DNA of 64,000 nucleotides, taken from NCBI RefSeq assembly GCF_039649665.1, contig NZ_JBDJAW010000025.1:1-64000 (forward strand), in the 5' to 3' direction. Of the stretch, positions 8,316-17,273 are shown one piece after another (the stretch's first letter is position 1; each line of letters begins with the position of its first letter). The position numbers and the translations under genes were made by a program. Source of the DNA: Microbispora sp. ZYX-F-249 (lineage in GTDB: Bacteria > Actinomycetota > Actinomycetes > Streptosporangiales > Streptosporangiaceae). The notes below the pieces were generated by a model. That model ran no database searches. It had not been told where the DNA came from and saw only the letters and a program-made list of their open reading frames with translations.

Positions 8316-9485
8316 TCAGGGGCGGCCCGGGCCGCCGTCGGTGCGACGCGGAGCGCCCGCGGCCAGGGCGAGGTCCTGCTGGATCACGTAGTACTGCGAC
8401 TTGGGCTTCAGGTCCGCGTCATACAGCAGGGCGGCGCCCTCCTGCGGGTCGTCGAACCAGCCGGGGATCCAGGAGTAGGTGTCGCCGAAGCCCCACGGGG
8501 TGAACGAGATGCACTCGCGCACCGCGAGGCAGGCCTTCAGCGCCCGGGACCAGTAGCTCTCCTGGGCGTACACGGCCAGCGGGTTGGTCGGGGTGTTCAC
8601 GTTCGGCGCGGCCTCGGTGAACGTGCGGACGTCCACCTCGGTCTCGGCCACCTTCAGGCCGAGGTCCGCGAAGCGCTGCAGGTTGGCCTGCAGGTCCGGG
8701 AAGCCGTACTGCGTGTCCAGGTGGCCCTGGAAGCCGACGCCGTCGATGGGCACACGCTGGGCCTTGAGGGTCTTGACGAAGTCGTACACCGCGTTGCTCT
8801 TCGGCCCGGTGAACTCGAGGTTGTAGTCGTTGTAGAACAGCAGGGCCTTGGGGTCGGCCTGGCGCGCCCAGCGGAAGGCGTCGGCGATGTAGCCCAGGCC
8901 GCCCCACGCCTTGTACCAGATGGTCTCGCGGGGCTTGCCGTCGTCGTCGAACGCCTCGTTGACGACGTCCCACTGCCAGATGTCGCCCTTGAAGTGCTTC
9001 ACCTGGTCCTGAATGTGCTTCTTGAGCAGGGCCTTCAGCTCGTCGTTGGACAGCGTGGTGGTGTAGCCGTCGGAGGAGAGCCAGGTGGGCAGCTGGCTGT
9101 GCCACACCAGCGTGTGGCCGCGGACCAGCTGCTTGTTCTTCTTCGCGAAGTCGACCAGCCGGTCGGCCGCCGCCCAGTCGTACGTGCCGCGCTCGGGCTC
9201 CACGAGCTGCCACTTCATCACGTTCTCGGCGGTGACGCTGGAGAACTGCTCGGCCGTGATCCGGGTGTACTCGGCGTTGCTGCCGAGCTCGTCCATGTTC
9301 ACGGCGGTGCCCACGCGCAGGCCGACCCGGTCGCCGAGGGCGCGCAGCGAGTCCGCCGGGTAGCGGGTGGGCTGGGCGTGGGCAGGGGCGGCGCCGGGTT
9401 CGGCCGAGGCCGAACCGGTGAGAGCCGCCCCGCCCAGCAGGACCGTGGCGCTCACGAGGCCGATGGACAGTGCGGAACGAAGCAC
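8316..9485 (-). CDS. Secreted GH10 endo-1,4-beta-xylanase
   Basis: 389-residue glycoside hydrolase family 10 enzyme that cleaves xylan outside the cell. A signal peptide covers residues 1-28 (LLGGAALTGSASA). Family landmarks in order: VTAENVMKW, GHTLVWHSQLPTW, acid/base Glu177 in WDVVNEAF, and nucleophile Glu283 in AETEVDV, then FTPWGFGDTYSW. No carbohydrate-binding module is attached; a short tail follows the catalytic domain. It lies 47 bases downstream of a CE4 deacetylase on the same strand, so xylan backbone and acetyl groups would be attacked together. The palindromes upstream of the CE4 gene suggest LacI-type control. Confidence 0.95.
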   Translation of the reverse strand: MLRSALSIGLVSATVLLGGAALTGSASAEPGAAPAHAQPTRYPADSLRALGDRVGLRVGTAVNMDELGSNAEYTRITAEQFSSVTAENVMKWQLVEPERGTYDWAAADRLVDFAKKNKQLVRGHTLVWHSQLPTWLSSDGYTTTLSNDELKALLKKHIQDQVKHFKGDIWQWDVVNEAFDDDGKPRETIWYKAWGGLGYIADAFRWARQADPKALLFYNDYNLEFTGPKSNAVYDFVKTLKAQRVPIDGVGFQGHLDTQYGFPDLQANLQRFADLGLKVAETEVDVRTFTEAAPNVNTPTNPLAVYAQESYWSRALKACLAVRECISFTPWGFGDTYSWIPGWFDDPQEGAALLYDADLKPKSQYYVIQQDLALAAGAPRRTDGGPGRP

Positions 9486-9532
9486 ACGAACTCCTCGGTG
9501 GAAATGGGGGGTTGATGGGTACTGCGGTCAGG

Positions 9533-10240
9533 TCAGCCCCGCCGGGCGGGCAGTGACAGGTGCCATCCCTCCGAACGGAGCGCGGGGATGACGGCGGCGA
9601 CCGCGTCGACGGTCTGACTCCGGTCCCCGCCGCCGTCGTGCAGGAGGACCACCGCGCCCGGCGTGATGCCCTCTCGCAGGCGGCGGATCAGTTCTGCGGT
9701 GCCCGGCGGATCCCAGTCCCCGACGGCGAGACGCCAGCCCAGCGCCTGCATGCCGAGATCGGCCGCGACGGTCGGCGTCTGCCCCCAACTGCCGTACGGG
9801 GCCCGGAAGTACGGGATGTGCGCTCCCGGCACGGCCGCGCGGATGGCGGCGCTCGTCTCGAGCAGGTCGGCGCGGATCTTCTGCGCCGGCCAGGCCGCCA
9901 TGTCGTCGTGGTGCATGCCGTGGTTGCAGAGCGTGTGCCCGTCGGCGACGATCCGCCGGACGACCTCCGGGTGCTGCCGGACGTGATCACCCCAGAGGCA
10001 GAAGACCGCCTTCACGTGGTGCTCACGCAGCACGCCGAGCAGGCGCAGCGTGTCGGGAGGGTTCGGGCCGTCGTCGAAGGTGAGGCCGACCGACATCCCG
10101 CCGCCGCGGGTGGAGTCGACGACCGTGGAAGTCGGGTTGTCCGCCAGGGCCGGATGCGTCATGCCCAGCACCAGACCTATCGCGGCCAGCGGGATCGCGA
10201 GAAGACGTGCCCGGCGTGGGCGCCGGCTCCGGTTGACCAC
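9533..10240 (-). CDS. Secreted CE4 polysaccharide deacetylase (probable acetylxylan esterase)
   Basis: 235-residue NodB-type metal-dependent deacetylase. An N-terminal signal peptide ends near ALA (residues 31-33). NodB motifs: TFDDGP (54-59), the metal-binding His107/His111 pair in CNHGMHHD, RAPYGSW (146-152) and LLHDGGGD near the end. Family members remove N-acetyl groups from chitin or peptidoglycan or O-acetyl groups from xylan. Its place 47 bases upstream of a GH10 xylanase, in the same direction, favours xylan as substrate (inference). A CGAAAGTTTCG palindrome lies about 30 bases before the start codon. Confidence 0.9.
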   Translation of the reverse strand: MVNRSRRPRRARLLAIPLAAIGLVLGMTHPALADNPTSTVVDSTRGGGMSVGLTFDDGPNPPDTLRLLGVLREHHVKAVFCLWGDHVRQHPEVVRRIVADGHTLCNHGMHHDDMAAWPAQKIRADLLETSAAIRAAVPGAHIPYFRAPYGSWGQTPTVAADLGMQALGWRLAVGDWDPPGTAELIRRLREGITPGAVVLLHDGGGDRSQTVDAVAAVIPALRSEGWHLSLPARRG

Positions 10241-10594
10241 GGTGACTCCATCTTCGAACGACGGGGACGCCCGAAAGTTTCGGTGGTGTTACGAAAGTAA
10301 TGCAGACCATAGGAAGATGGGTGATGTACGTCAAGAGCCACAACCACCAGTCCATTCGCGGGAGCCGTGGTCTGCAGGGCGCCGGACGGGAGAGTCACGC
10401 CCCCTTCTGCCTCGACGTGCCCGGCAGATTCGCCGAAAAGTTTTCGGCTCCCGGGGTGCGGGGCTCGATGAACGTTTCGTCCGGCTGGAGCCGTCACCAC
10501 CCCGCACGCGAACCCGGCACTGTGGTTTTCCGCACCCGTGAACGGCCACGCGCCTCATGGTGATCGTAAGCTGGCCGTTTCTAGGCTTCCGGAC
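10241..10594. promoter_or_regulatory. Divergent regulatory region with two GAAA-TTTC palindromes
   Basis: About 350 bases separate the CE4-GH10 operon from dedA. Perfect palindromes lie at 10272-10282 (CGAAAGTTTCG) and 10432-10448 (GCCGAAAAGTTTTCGGC). The first resembles the CGAAA-TTTCG element known upstream of Streptomyces xylanase genes and fits a LacI-family repressor operator. No coding frame is convincing in between. Confidence 0.6.
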
Positions 10595-11212
10595 ATGACG
10601 GAATGGCTGATCGACCTCATGGAGACCCTCGGCGCGCCGGGCGCCGCGATCGCGATCGCGCTGGAGAACCTCTTCCCGCCCCTCCCCAGCGAGGTGATCC
10701 TGCCGCTGGCCGGTTTCACCGCCTCCCGAGGAGAGATGAACCTGGTCGCCGTCCTGCTGTGGACCACGGCCGGGTCGGTGGCGGGGGCGCTGGCGCTGTA
10801 CTGGGTGGGCGCGCTGCTCGGCCGTGAGCGCACGCTGGCCCTGGCCGCGCGGATCCCGCTGCTCAAGGTCTCCGACGTCACCAAGACCGAGGCCTGGTTT
10901 CTCAGGCACGGGCGCAGGACGGTGTTCTTCGGCCGGATGATCCCGATCTTCCGCAGCCTGATCTCCGTTCCCGCCGGGGTGGAGCGCATGCCGCTGGGCG
11001 TCTTCACGCTCCTGACCACGGCAGGCAGCCTGCTCTGGAACACGGTCTTCGTGCTGGCCGGCTGGACACTGGGGGAGAACTGGTCGCTGGTGGAGACCTA
11101 CGTCGGCATGGGCACCAACGTGGTCGTCGCCGTGGTGGTGCTCGCCGTGCTGGTCTTCGTGGGCGTACGGCTGAGCGAGCGGCGCAAGGGGCGGCATGCG
11201 CTGGACGGTTAG
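10595..11212 (+). CDS. DedA-family membrane protein
   Basis: 205 residues, about five hydrophobic segments, with the DedA/SNARE-associated signature: LENLFPPLPSEVILPLAGF near the N-terminus and GRMIPIFRSLISVPAG in the middle. Family members are lipid-transport or flippase-like proteins of the inner membrane. Start ATG 10595 gives the standard MTEW-LID N-terminus; no ribosome site precedes it, so the message may be leaderless. The histidine kinase gene begins 17 bases before its stop, placing DedA in one operon with the two-component system. Confidence 0.9.
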   Translation: MTEWLIDLMETLGAPGAAIAIALENLFPPLPSEVILPLAGFTASRGEMNLVAVLLWTTAGSVAGALALYWVGALLGRERTLALAARIPLLKVSDVTKTEAWFLRHGRRTVFFGRMIPIFRSLISVPAGVERMPLGVFTLLTTAGSLLWNTVFVLAGWTLGENWSLVETYVGMGTNVVVAVVVLAVLVFVGVRLSERRKGRHALDG

Positions 11213-12281
11213 GGGGCTCCGGCTCGTCGGGGCGGTGACCGCCGGTGCGGTCACCGCCCTGCTGGGGGTGGTCTTCGTCCTGGCGGCGGCGCCGTTCGCC
11301 GACCGGCCCGCCGTACGCGCCGCGGCCGCGCGGATGACCGGGCTGGAACTGCGGCGGCTGCGCCTGGACCTGCCGGGCCGCGACGCCGACGGCGAGCTTC
11401 GCTACCTGGCCGCCCGGGTGCCCGTCGGCCTCCTGGGCGGCCTGGTGGTGCTGCTCCTGGTGATCGGCGCTTCCGTCGCGGTCAGGCTGCTGTGGTCGTG
11501 GAGCCGGGGGGAGGCGCTGGACGGCATGCTGCCCACCCCGCCGCTGCTGGCCTACGCCTTCCTCTCCGGCGTCGTCCTGCTCTTCCTGAACCTGTCCGGC
11601 CTGGTGGGGGTGGACGTGCTGGAGCGGCGGCTGGCCGTACGGCTGCTCGTTCCCGACCCGACCGAGGCGCTCCGGCGGCGGATCGCCGAACTGACCGAGA
11701 GCCGCGCCGGGGTCGTGGCGGTGGTGGACGCCGAACGGCGGCGCATCGAGCGTGACCTCCACGACGGGGTGCAGCAGCGGCTGGTGGCGCTGTCCATGCT
11801 GGCGGGACGCGCCCGCCGCGGCCGCCCCGAGCTGCTGGAACAGCTGCACGAGCAGGCCCGGCAGGCGCTGGTGGAGCTGCGTGAGGTGGCCTGGCGGGTC
11901 TACCCGTCGGGACTGGACGCGCACGGGCTGGCGGAGGCGCTGGCCGGGGTGGCCGAGCGGGCCGCGGTCACGGTCAGGGTGACCTGCGAGCTGCCGGTGC
12001 GGCCACCGGTGCCGGTGGAGACGGCCGCCTACTTCGTGGCCAGCGAGGCCGTGACGAACGCCGCCAAGCACTCCCGGGCCACCCTGGTCGCCATCGAGGT
12101 ACGCCAGGAGGGCACCATGGTCGTCGTGCGAGTGCGGGACGACGGCATCGGCGGAGCCGACGCCACCGGCGGCGGGCTGACCGGGCTGGCTCGGCGGGTG
12201 GCGGCGCTCGACGGACGGTTCACCGTGACCAGTCCGCCCGGCGGGCCGACCGTTGTCGAAGCGGAGCTGCCGTGCGCGTGA
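11196..12281 (+). CDS. NarL-type sensor histidine kinase
   Basis: 361-residue membrane kinase. Hydrophobic segments near residues 10-32, 76-100 and 115-138 enclose a short loop. The HisKA_3 dimerisation motif is ERRRIERDLHDGVQQRL with phospho-acceptor His189. The ATPase domain has an N box (ASEAVTNAAKHSRA) and a G box (VRDDGIGGAD). It overlaps dedA by 17 bases and the response regulator by 10 bases, so the three are cotranscribed. The stimulus is unknown, but the DedA partner and the membrane-embedded sensor suggest envelope sensing (inference). Confidence 0.92.
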   Translation: MRWTVRGLRLVGAVTAGAVTALLGVVFVLAAAPFADRPAVRAAAARMTGLELRRLRLDLPGRDADGELRYLAARVPVGLLGGLVVLLLVIGASVAVRLLWSWSRGEALDGMLPTPPLLAYAFLSGVVLLFLNLSGLVGVDVLERRLAVRLLVPDPTEALRRRIAELTESRAGVVAVVDAERRRIERDLHDGVQQRLVALSMLAGRARRGRPELLEQLHEQARQALVELREVAWRVYPSGLDAHGLAEALAGVAERAAVTVRVTCELPVRPPVPVETAAYFVASEAVTNAAKHSRATLVAIEVRQEGTMVVVRVRDDGIGGADATGGGLTGLARRVAALDGRFTVTSPPGGPTVVEAELPCA

Positions 12282-12916
12282 TGCTGGCCGAGGATTCCGC
12301 CCTGCTGCGCGAGGGCCTGGTGCGGCTGCTGCAGGAGGAAGGTCACGACGTCCTGGCCGCGGTGGGCGACGCCGGCGCGCTTCTGGAGGCGGTGGCAGGC
12401 GAGCGTCCCGAAGCCGTCGTGGTCGACGTACGGATGCCGCCCACCCACACCGACGAGGGCCTGCGCGCCGCCCTGGAGATCCGGCGGCGCTGGCCGGAGG
12501 TCAAGGTGCTGGTGCTGTCGCAGTACGTCGAGAAGAAGTACGCCACCGAGCTGATGGGCGGCAGCATCGACGGCGTCGGCTACCTGCTCAAGGACCGGGT
12601 GGCCGAGGTCGGCGACTTCCTGGACGCGCTGGACCGGGTGGGCGCGGGCGGGACGGCCTTCGACCCGGAGGTGGTGCGTCAGCTGCTCGCGCGGACCAGC
12701 CACGCCGACCCGCTGGCGCGGCTCACCGCCCGCGAGCGCGAGGTGCTGGAGCTCATGGCCCAGGGCCTGACCAACGCCTCGATCGCCCAAGCCCTGCACG
12801 TGTCGCAGAGTGCGGTGGAAAAGCACGTCAACGCCCTGTTCGACAAGCTCGCGCTGTCGCACATCACCGGATACAGCCGCCGGGTCCTGGCGGTGCTGCG
12901 CTACCTCGGCTCCTGA
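12272..12916 (+). CDS. NarL/LuxR-type response regulator
   Basis: 214 residues: a receiver domain (LAEDSALLREGL; phospho-acceptor Asp52 in VVVDVRMP; Lys in LLKDRV) and a C-terminal LuxR helix-turn-helix (LTAREREVLELMAQGLTNAS ... VSQSAVEKHVNALFDKL). Start GTG 12272 overlaps the kinase stop, showing translational coupling. It is the cognate partner of the kinase. A 6-bp hairpin (12921-12926/12931-12936) follows the stop codon by 4 bases and may end the operon. Confidence 0.93.
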   Translation: MRVMLAEDSALLREGLVRLLQEEGHDVLAAVGDAGALLEAVAGERPEAVVVDVRMPPTHTDEGLRAALEIRRRWPEVKVLVLSQYVEKKYATELMGGSIDGVGYLLKDRVAEVGDFLDALDRVGAGGTAFDPEVVRQLLARTSHADPLARLTAREREVLELMAQGLTNASIAQALHVSQSAVEKHVNALFDKLALSHITGYSRRVLAVLRYLGS

Positions 12917-12920
12917 CCCG

Positions 12921-12936
12921 CTGTGGTTTTCCACAG
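12921..12936 (+). terminator. Short hairpin after the response regulator
   Basis: CTGTGG and CCACAG flank a TTTT loop just after the stop codon at 12916. The stem is only 6 bp, so it is a weak or partial terminator. Confidence 0.4.
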
Positions 12937-12994
12937 GTGAAGCAGGCGGCGCACCGCATTCTGCCGCCGAACCGATCTCCATAGCGTTGATCAC

Positions 12995-14059
12995 ATGATG
13001 CAGACGATGACGAACGTGCTGGTGGCGGCGGTTGTCGCGGCGGGCGCACCGGCCGTGGACGTACGCCCCGACCTGGAGAAGATCGTGACCGGCGGCGGGG
13101 CGACGGCCGCCCTGGCGCGGATCTCCGGCGGCGGCCGCACCTGGTCGGGCGCCGTGGGGGTACGCGACGTCGAGCGCGGGGGACGGCCGTCGCCGAACGG
13201 CCACTTCCGGATCGGCAGCGTCACCAAGACCTTCGTCGCGACCGTGGTGCTCCAGCTCGTGGACGAGGGCGAGCTGCGGCTCGACGACCCCATCGACAGG
13301 CACCTGCCCGGCCTGGTGCCGGGCGGTGAGCGGATCACGGTGCGCGCGCTCCTCAACCACACCAGCCACCTGTACGACTACATGAGCGAGCCCGGATACT
13401 CGACCAACCGCTGGCGCGGCGACGCCCGGTTCCGCTCCTACCGGCCGCGCGAGCTGCTCAAGGTGGCCTTCGCCGAAAAACTCCCCGACGACGGGAAGTG
13501 GCACTACTCCAACACCAACTACGTGGTGCTCGGGCTGCTGGTGGAGAAGCTGACCGGCAAGCCGTACGGCGAGGAGGTGCGGCGCCGAATCCTGCGCCCG
13601 CTGGGGCTGCGCCACACCGTGGTGCCGGGCGACCGGGCGGGGCTGCCGTCGCCGCACGCCAAGGGGTACGAGCCGCTGCCCGGGCTGGTGGACGCGACGC
13701 GGATGAATCCCTCGCTCGACTGGGCCGCGGGGGAGATGATCTCGACCACGGCCGACCTGGAGCGGTTCATGTCGGCGCTGCTGGGCGGCAAGCTGATCAG
13801 CGAGGCGTCCCTGCGGGCGATGCGGACCACGGTGGAGACGGGGGCCGGGTTCGGCTACGGGCTCGGGTTGCAGGCCTACGCGCTGCCGTGCGGCACCGTG
13901 TGGGGACACAGCGGGGAGCTGATCGGGTACCTGACGTTCGCGTTCCGCTCCGACTCGGGCAGGTCGTTGACGTTGTCGATCAACCCCTCGACCCGCAACC
14001 CGTCCACCGCGGAGGTCATGGGGATCGCCGTCAAGGTCTTCTGCGCGCCGGCCGGCTAG
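12995..14059 (+). CDS. Serine hydrolase, beta-lactamase / D-Ala-D-Ala carboxypeptidase family
   Basis: 354-residue class C beta-lactamase-like hydrolase. Catalytic motifs: Ser75-Val-Thr-Lys78 (SxxK), Tyr171-Ser-Asn173 (YxN) and His305-Ser-Gly307 (HSG, replacing KTG). A hydrophobic N-terminus (NVLVAAVVAAGAPA) suggests export, though the usual positive charges are lacking. Such proteins are D-alanyl-D-alanine carboxypeptidases, esterases or D-aminopeptidases; the sequence alone does not choose. It follows the DedA two-component operon by about 80 bases and might belong to its regulon. Confidence 0.9.
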   Translation: MMQTMTNVLVAAVVAAGAPAVDVRPDLEKIVTGGGATAALARISGGGRTWSGAVGVRDVERGGRPSPNGHFRIGSVTKTFVATVVLQLVDEGELRLDDPIDRHLPGLVPGGERITVRALLNHTSHLYDYMSEPGYSTNRWRGDARFRSYRPRELLKVAFAEKLPDDGKWHYSNTNYVVLGLLVEKLTGKPYGEEVRRRILRPLGLRHTVVPGDRAGLPSPHAKGYEPLPGLVDATRMNPSLDWAAGEMISTTADLERFMSALLGGKLISEASLRAMRTTVETGAGFGYGLGLQAYALPCGTVWGHSGELIGYLTFAFRSDSGRSLTLSINPSTRNPSTAEVMGIAVKVFCAPAG

Positions 14060-14360
14060 GACTCCGGTGACTCGTTGAGATCACGTGACCTGAGGGCGGG
14101 CGTCGCACCCCACGCGTGCCGCTCCGCCGCCGGCCGGGCTCGGCGGCCGGTCTCCGGGGACTCGGCGGTACACCGCGGGCCCTGTGCGGTGACGACCCCA
14201 CGCCGCCGATGACGACCGGGTCGATGCGATCAGACTCCGGGATCACCGTCGGCACGACGATGCGACTGCGGTCGCACGGAAGCGGGGACTCCAGGAGGAC
14301 GCGCGAGCGGCCTGCGTGATCAACGATGGTCGCGTGATCGAGACCATCGCGGGGATCGGC
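14060..14360. other. Intergenic stretch, no clear gene
   Basis: Three hundred bases between the serine hydrolase and the next hydrolase. Frames here lack motifs. The last 45 bases could be an N-terminal extension of the following gene from GTG 14316. Confidence 0.4.
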
Positions 14361-15782
14361 ATGTCACCCGTGGAGATCCTGCTTCTGCTGGGCGTCGCCG
14401 GCCTGCTGTCGTCGCGGTGGTGCCCGCCCCGGGCCCGCCGGCCGGTCGCGGTCGCCGCGGCGGCGGTCGTCGCCCTGTCCGGGAGCGTTCTGGCCGTGCG
14501 CGGGCTGCGCTGGCAGATGGCGCCCGCGCTCGGCGGCGTCCTGGTCGCGCTCGCGTTCGCCGTGCCAGCGCTCGCGGGACGCCCGACGCGGAGGGTGCCA
14601 CGGTGGCTCGCCCTGCCGGGAGTCGTGGTCTGCCTCGGCCTGGTCTGTGCGAGCGCGGCCGCCGCCTGGGCGGTGCCCGTGCCGGTGTTCCCCGAGCCGT
14701 CCGGTCCGTACGCGGTGGGCACCGCGGTGACGCAGTGGACCGACACCTCGCGCCCGGAGCCCGCGACCGCCGAGCCCGGCGACCACCGCACCGTCGTGGT
14801 CCAGGTGTGGTACCCCGCACCCAGGGGCACGACCGGCCCCCGCGCTCGCTATCTCGGCCGTACGGAGCGGGAGGCGCGTACGGTCGCCCGCGGTCTGACC
14901 GGCTACATCGGCGTGCCCGCCTTCCTGCTCGACGACGCGGCACGTGCCCGCACCGCCGCCGTCTACGACGCGCCCGTGGCGGCCGGACGGTTCCCGATCG
15001 TGCTGTTCTCCCCCGGGCTGGGCGGCGTGCGCACCCAGAACACGGCCTGGGCGGAGGAACTGGCCGCCCGGGGTTACGTCGTCGCGGCCCTCGACCATCC
15101 GTACGACTCCGCCGCCGTCGTGCTCGACGATGGACGGACGATCCACACACGGGTAGTGGCCACCGGCGACGACGAGGAGGACAGAAGGCTCGCGATCGGC
15201 TGGACGGCGGTCAGGGCCGCCGATCTCAGTTTCGTCCTCACCCAGCTCGGCCGCGTGGACCGGGGCGAGATCCGCGGCCCGCTGACCGGGCGGCTCGACA
15301 CCGCGCGGGCCGCGGCGGCCGGGCACTCGATCGGAGGAGGCGCGGCCTTGCAGGCCGCTCACCAGGACTCCCGTTTCGCGGCGGTGATCAACCTGGACGG
15401 ATATCCGCACGACCCCGCGCCCCGGCCCTACCACCAGCCGGTGCTCGCGCTCACCCATCCCGTCGATCCGGCCGACAACCCGTCGTACATCCCCCGTCTC
15501 ACGCGTGTCCTCTCGCTCAGCACCTCGGAGAGCTACCAGATCACCGTCCCCGGCACGGCACATCTCACGTTCGCCGACGCGCCGCTCTACCTGCCGCCGG
15601 TGCCGTTCGTCGTCGGTTCCCTGGGCCGCACCGGGGGGCTTTCCGTCACCACGGCGGCCACCGCCGCCTTCCTCGACGCCACCCTGCGTGACGAACCGGG
15701 CGACCTGGCCACGATCCTGCGCCCGTACGGCGAGCTCACCGTCCACCGGCCCGCGCCCGCCAGGGTGCCGAGGACGCGGTGA
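14361..15782 (+). CDS. Membrane-anchored alpha/beta hydrolase (PAF-acetylhydrolase-like)
   Basis: 473 residues. The N-terminal 110 residues hold about four membrane segments (EILLLLGVAGLL; AVAAAAVVALSGSVLAV; LGGVLVALAFAVPALAG; LALPGVVVCLGLVCASA). The rest is an alpha/beta hydrolase with VVVQVWYPA, VLFSPGLGG, nucleophile elbow AAGHSIGGG and a C-terminal histidine (GTAHLTF), like bacterial platelet-activating-factor acetylhydrolase homologues. ATG 14361 is chosen because it begins directly before the first membrane segment; GTG 14316 and 14334 are alternatives. The catalytic domain would face outside, acting on a lipid or ester substrate that cannot be predicted. Confidence 0.8.
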   Translation: MSPVEILLLLGVAGLLSSRWCPPRARRPVAVAAAAVVALSGSVLAVRGLRWQMAPALGGVLVALAFAVPALAGRPTRRVPRWLALPGVVVCLGLVCASAAAAWAVPVPVFPEPSGPYAVGTAVTQWTDTSRPEPATAEPGDHRTVVVQVWYPAPRGTTGPRARYLGRTEREARTVARGLTGYIGVPAFLLDDAARARTAAVYDAPVAAGRFPIVLFSPGLGGVRTQNTAWAEELAARGYVVAALDHPYDSAAVVLDDGRTIHTRVVATGDDEEDRRLAIGWTAVRAADLSFVLTQLGRVDRGEIRGPLTGRLDTARAAAAGHSIGGGAALQAAHQDSRFAAVINLDGYPHDPAPRPYHQPVLALTHPVDPADNPSYIPRLTRVLSLSTSESYQITVPGTAHLTFADAPLYLPPVPFVVGSLGRTGGLSVTTAATAAFLDATLRDEPGDLATILRPYGELTVHRPAPARVPRTR

Positions 15783-15902
15783 CCGGTCGTACGGTCTCTC
15801 GTCGAGCAGGCGCGTCACCGTGCGGCGGTGGGCGGAGGAGTGCGGCGGCGCCGTGACCAGTGGCTCGGCGCTCCTCGCGCGGGCGTGACTAGACTCGGTG
15901 GG

Positions 15903-16637
15903 GTGACGATCGATCTGCACGGCCGGACGCGGCGGCTGGAGCTGACCGACCAGGACCTGCGGTCCTTCGAGGCGGTCGTGCTGGAGGCCACGCCGGACGG
16001 AATCGTCCTGGACCGCTCGGCCTTCTACCCGGGTGGCGGCGGACAGCCGCCGGACCAGGGCGTGCTGCTGTGGCAGGGCGTCGAGACCCGCATCGAAGGC
16101 GTGCGCAAGGGCGACGACCTCTACCTCGTCCCGGCGCCGGACGACCCGATCCCGCCCGCCGGCACGGTCGTACGGGCGGCGGTCGCCGACGAGCGGCGCA
16201 CGGCTCTGATGCGCACGCACTCCGGGCTGCACGTGCTGTGCGGTGTCGTGTTCCGCGACTACGGGGCCCTGGTCACGGGCGGGAACATGGAGCCGATGAC
16301 GGCGCGGATGGACTTCAACCTCCCCGAGGTGCCGCCCGGCTTCAAGGAGGCGGTCGAGGAGGCCTGCAACGCCGAGATCGCCGCCGACCGCCGGATCGAC
16401 GTACGGGTGCTGCCCCGGGCGGAGGCCTTCGCGATCCCGGACATCATCCGCACCGCGACGAACCTCGTGCCGGAGCACATCCCCGAGGTGCGGATCGTGG
16501 ACATCGCCGGGCTGGACACCCAGGCCGACGGAGGCACGCACGTCGCCTCGACCAGGCAGATCGGCAGGATCAAGGTCGCCAAGATCGAGAGCAAGGGGCG
16601 CGGCTTCCGCCGCCTCCGCATCGCGATCTCCGACTGA
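15903..16637 (+). CDS. AlaX-type alanyl-tRNA editing protein
   Basis: 244-residue free-standing editing domain related to the AlaRS C-terminal region; it would hydrolyse mischarged Ser-tRNA(Ala). Visible motifs: FYPGGGGQPPDQG (residues 41-53), zinc site THSGLH (His106, His110) and DTQADGGTHVAST (His213). The cysteine found at the equivalent of residue 209 in many relatives is aspartate here. The GTG 15903 start has TAGACT (15890-15895) 7 bases upstream and no ribosome site, so the transcript is probably leaderless. Neighbours are unrelated. Confidence 0.9.
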   Translation: MTIDLHGRTRRLELTDQDLRSFEAVVLEATPDGIVLDRSAFYPGGGGQPPDQGVLLWQGVETRIEGVRKGDDLYLVPAPDDPIPPAGTVVRAAVADERRTALMRTHSGLHVLCGVVFRDYGALVTGGNMEPMTARMDFNLPEVPPGFKEAVEEACNAEIAADRRIDVRVLPRAEAFAIPDIIRTATNLVPEHIPEVRIVDIAGLDTQADGGTHVASTRQIGRIKVAKIESKGRGFRRLRIAISD

Positions 16638-16658
16638 CCGCCCGGACCGATCCGCCGC

Positions 16659-17273
16659 TCAGAAGTCGATCCGCACGACGGCTCGCCTGAGCGTCGGCCT
16701 GCTGACCTCGGTGAACCCCGCGTCCAGGAAGACGTCACGGCTGCCGACGTGCAGCTCGCCCCAGGTGATCTCGGCGCCCGGCCGGGTGATCATCGGGTAC
16801 GCCTCCAGAGCCCGGGCGCCCCGGTCCCGGGCGAAGTCGATCGTGGCGCGGGCGAGCGCGTACGTCACCCCGCGCCGGCGGAAGCCCTTACGGGTGACGA
16901 AGCAGGTCACGGCCCAGACGCTGTCGTCGGTCTCGTCCTCCTGCCGTCCGGTCCACGGCACGCGGGTGCGGGTCAGCTGGGGATAGGCCGTCCGGGGCTC
17001 GACCGCGCACCCCCCCACCGGCTCGTCGCCGAGGTAGGCCACGAGACCGCTGGTCGAGCGGGCCGCGGGCGTTCCGCACCCGGTCTGCTCGCGCAGGCGC
17101 GCGGCGCGTTCCGCGGCGGAGACCGAGCCCCACTGGTAGGTGAAGATCTTGTAGCGCTGGCAGTGGCAGTCGATCGTGCCGAGGATCGCCCGCAGGTCGT
17201 CCCACGACGCCCGGTTGGCGGGGACGACGACGAGCCGGTCGACGGGGATCGGTTCCGTGCTGTCCTGCCTCAT
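16659..17273 (-). CDS. GNAT-family N-acetyltransferase
   Basis: 204 residues with the acetyl-CoA site FVTRKGFRRRGVTYALARATID (residues about 125-146) after the strand WAVTCF, and a C-terminal GFTEVSRP strand. The N-terminal part (DCHCQRYKIF) resembles a subgroup of actinobacterial GNAT proteins of unknown substrate. It starts 4 bases inside the preceding DinB gene, so the two are coupled. Confidence 0.88.
   Translation of the reverse strand: MRQDSTEPIPVDRLVVVPANRASWDDLRAILGTIDCHCQRYKIFTYQWGSVSAAERAARLREQTGCGTPAARSTSGLVAYLGDEPVGGCAVEPRTAYPQLTRTRVPWTGRQEDETDDSVWAVTCFVTRKGFRRRGVTYALARATIDFARDRGARALEAYPMITRPGAEITWGELHVGSRDVFLDAGFTEVSRPTLRRAVVRIDF

Noticed and set aside
8178-9515. Long open frame on the plus strand opposite the xylanase
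   Set aside because: Arises from the high-GC codon bias; the minus-strand GH10 protein has all family motifs and a signal peptide.
14364-16541. 725-codon open frame on the minus strand across the hydrolase and AlaX genes
   Set aside because: Shadow of two well-supported plus-strand genes; the translation is Arg/Gly/His-rich without motifs.
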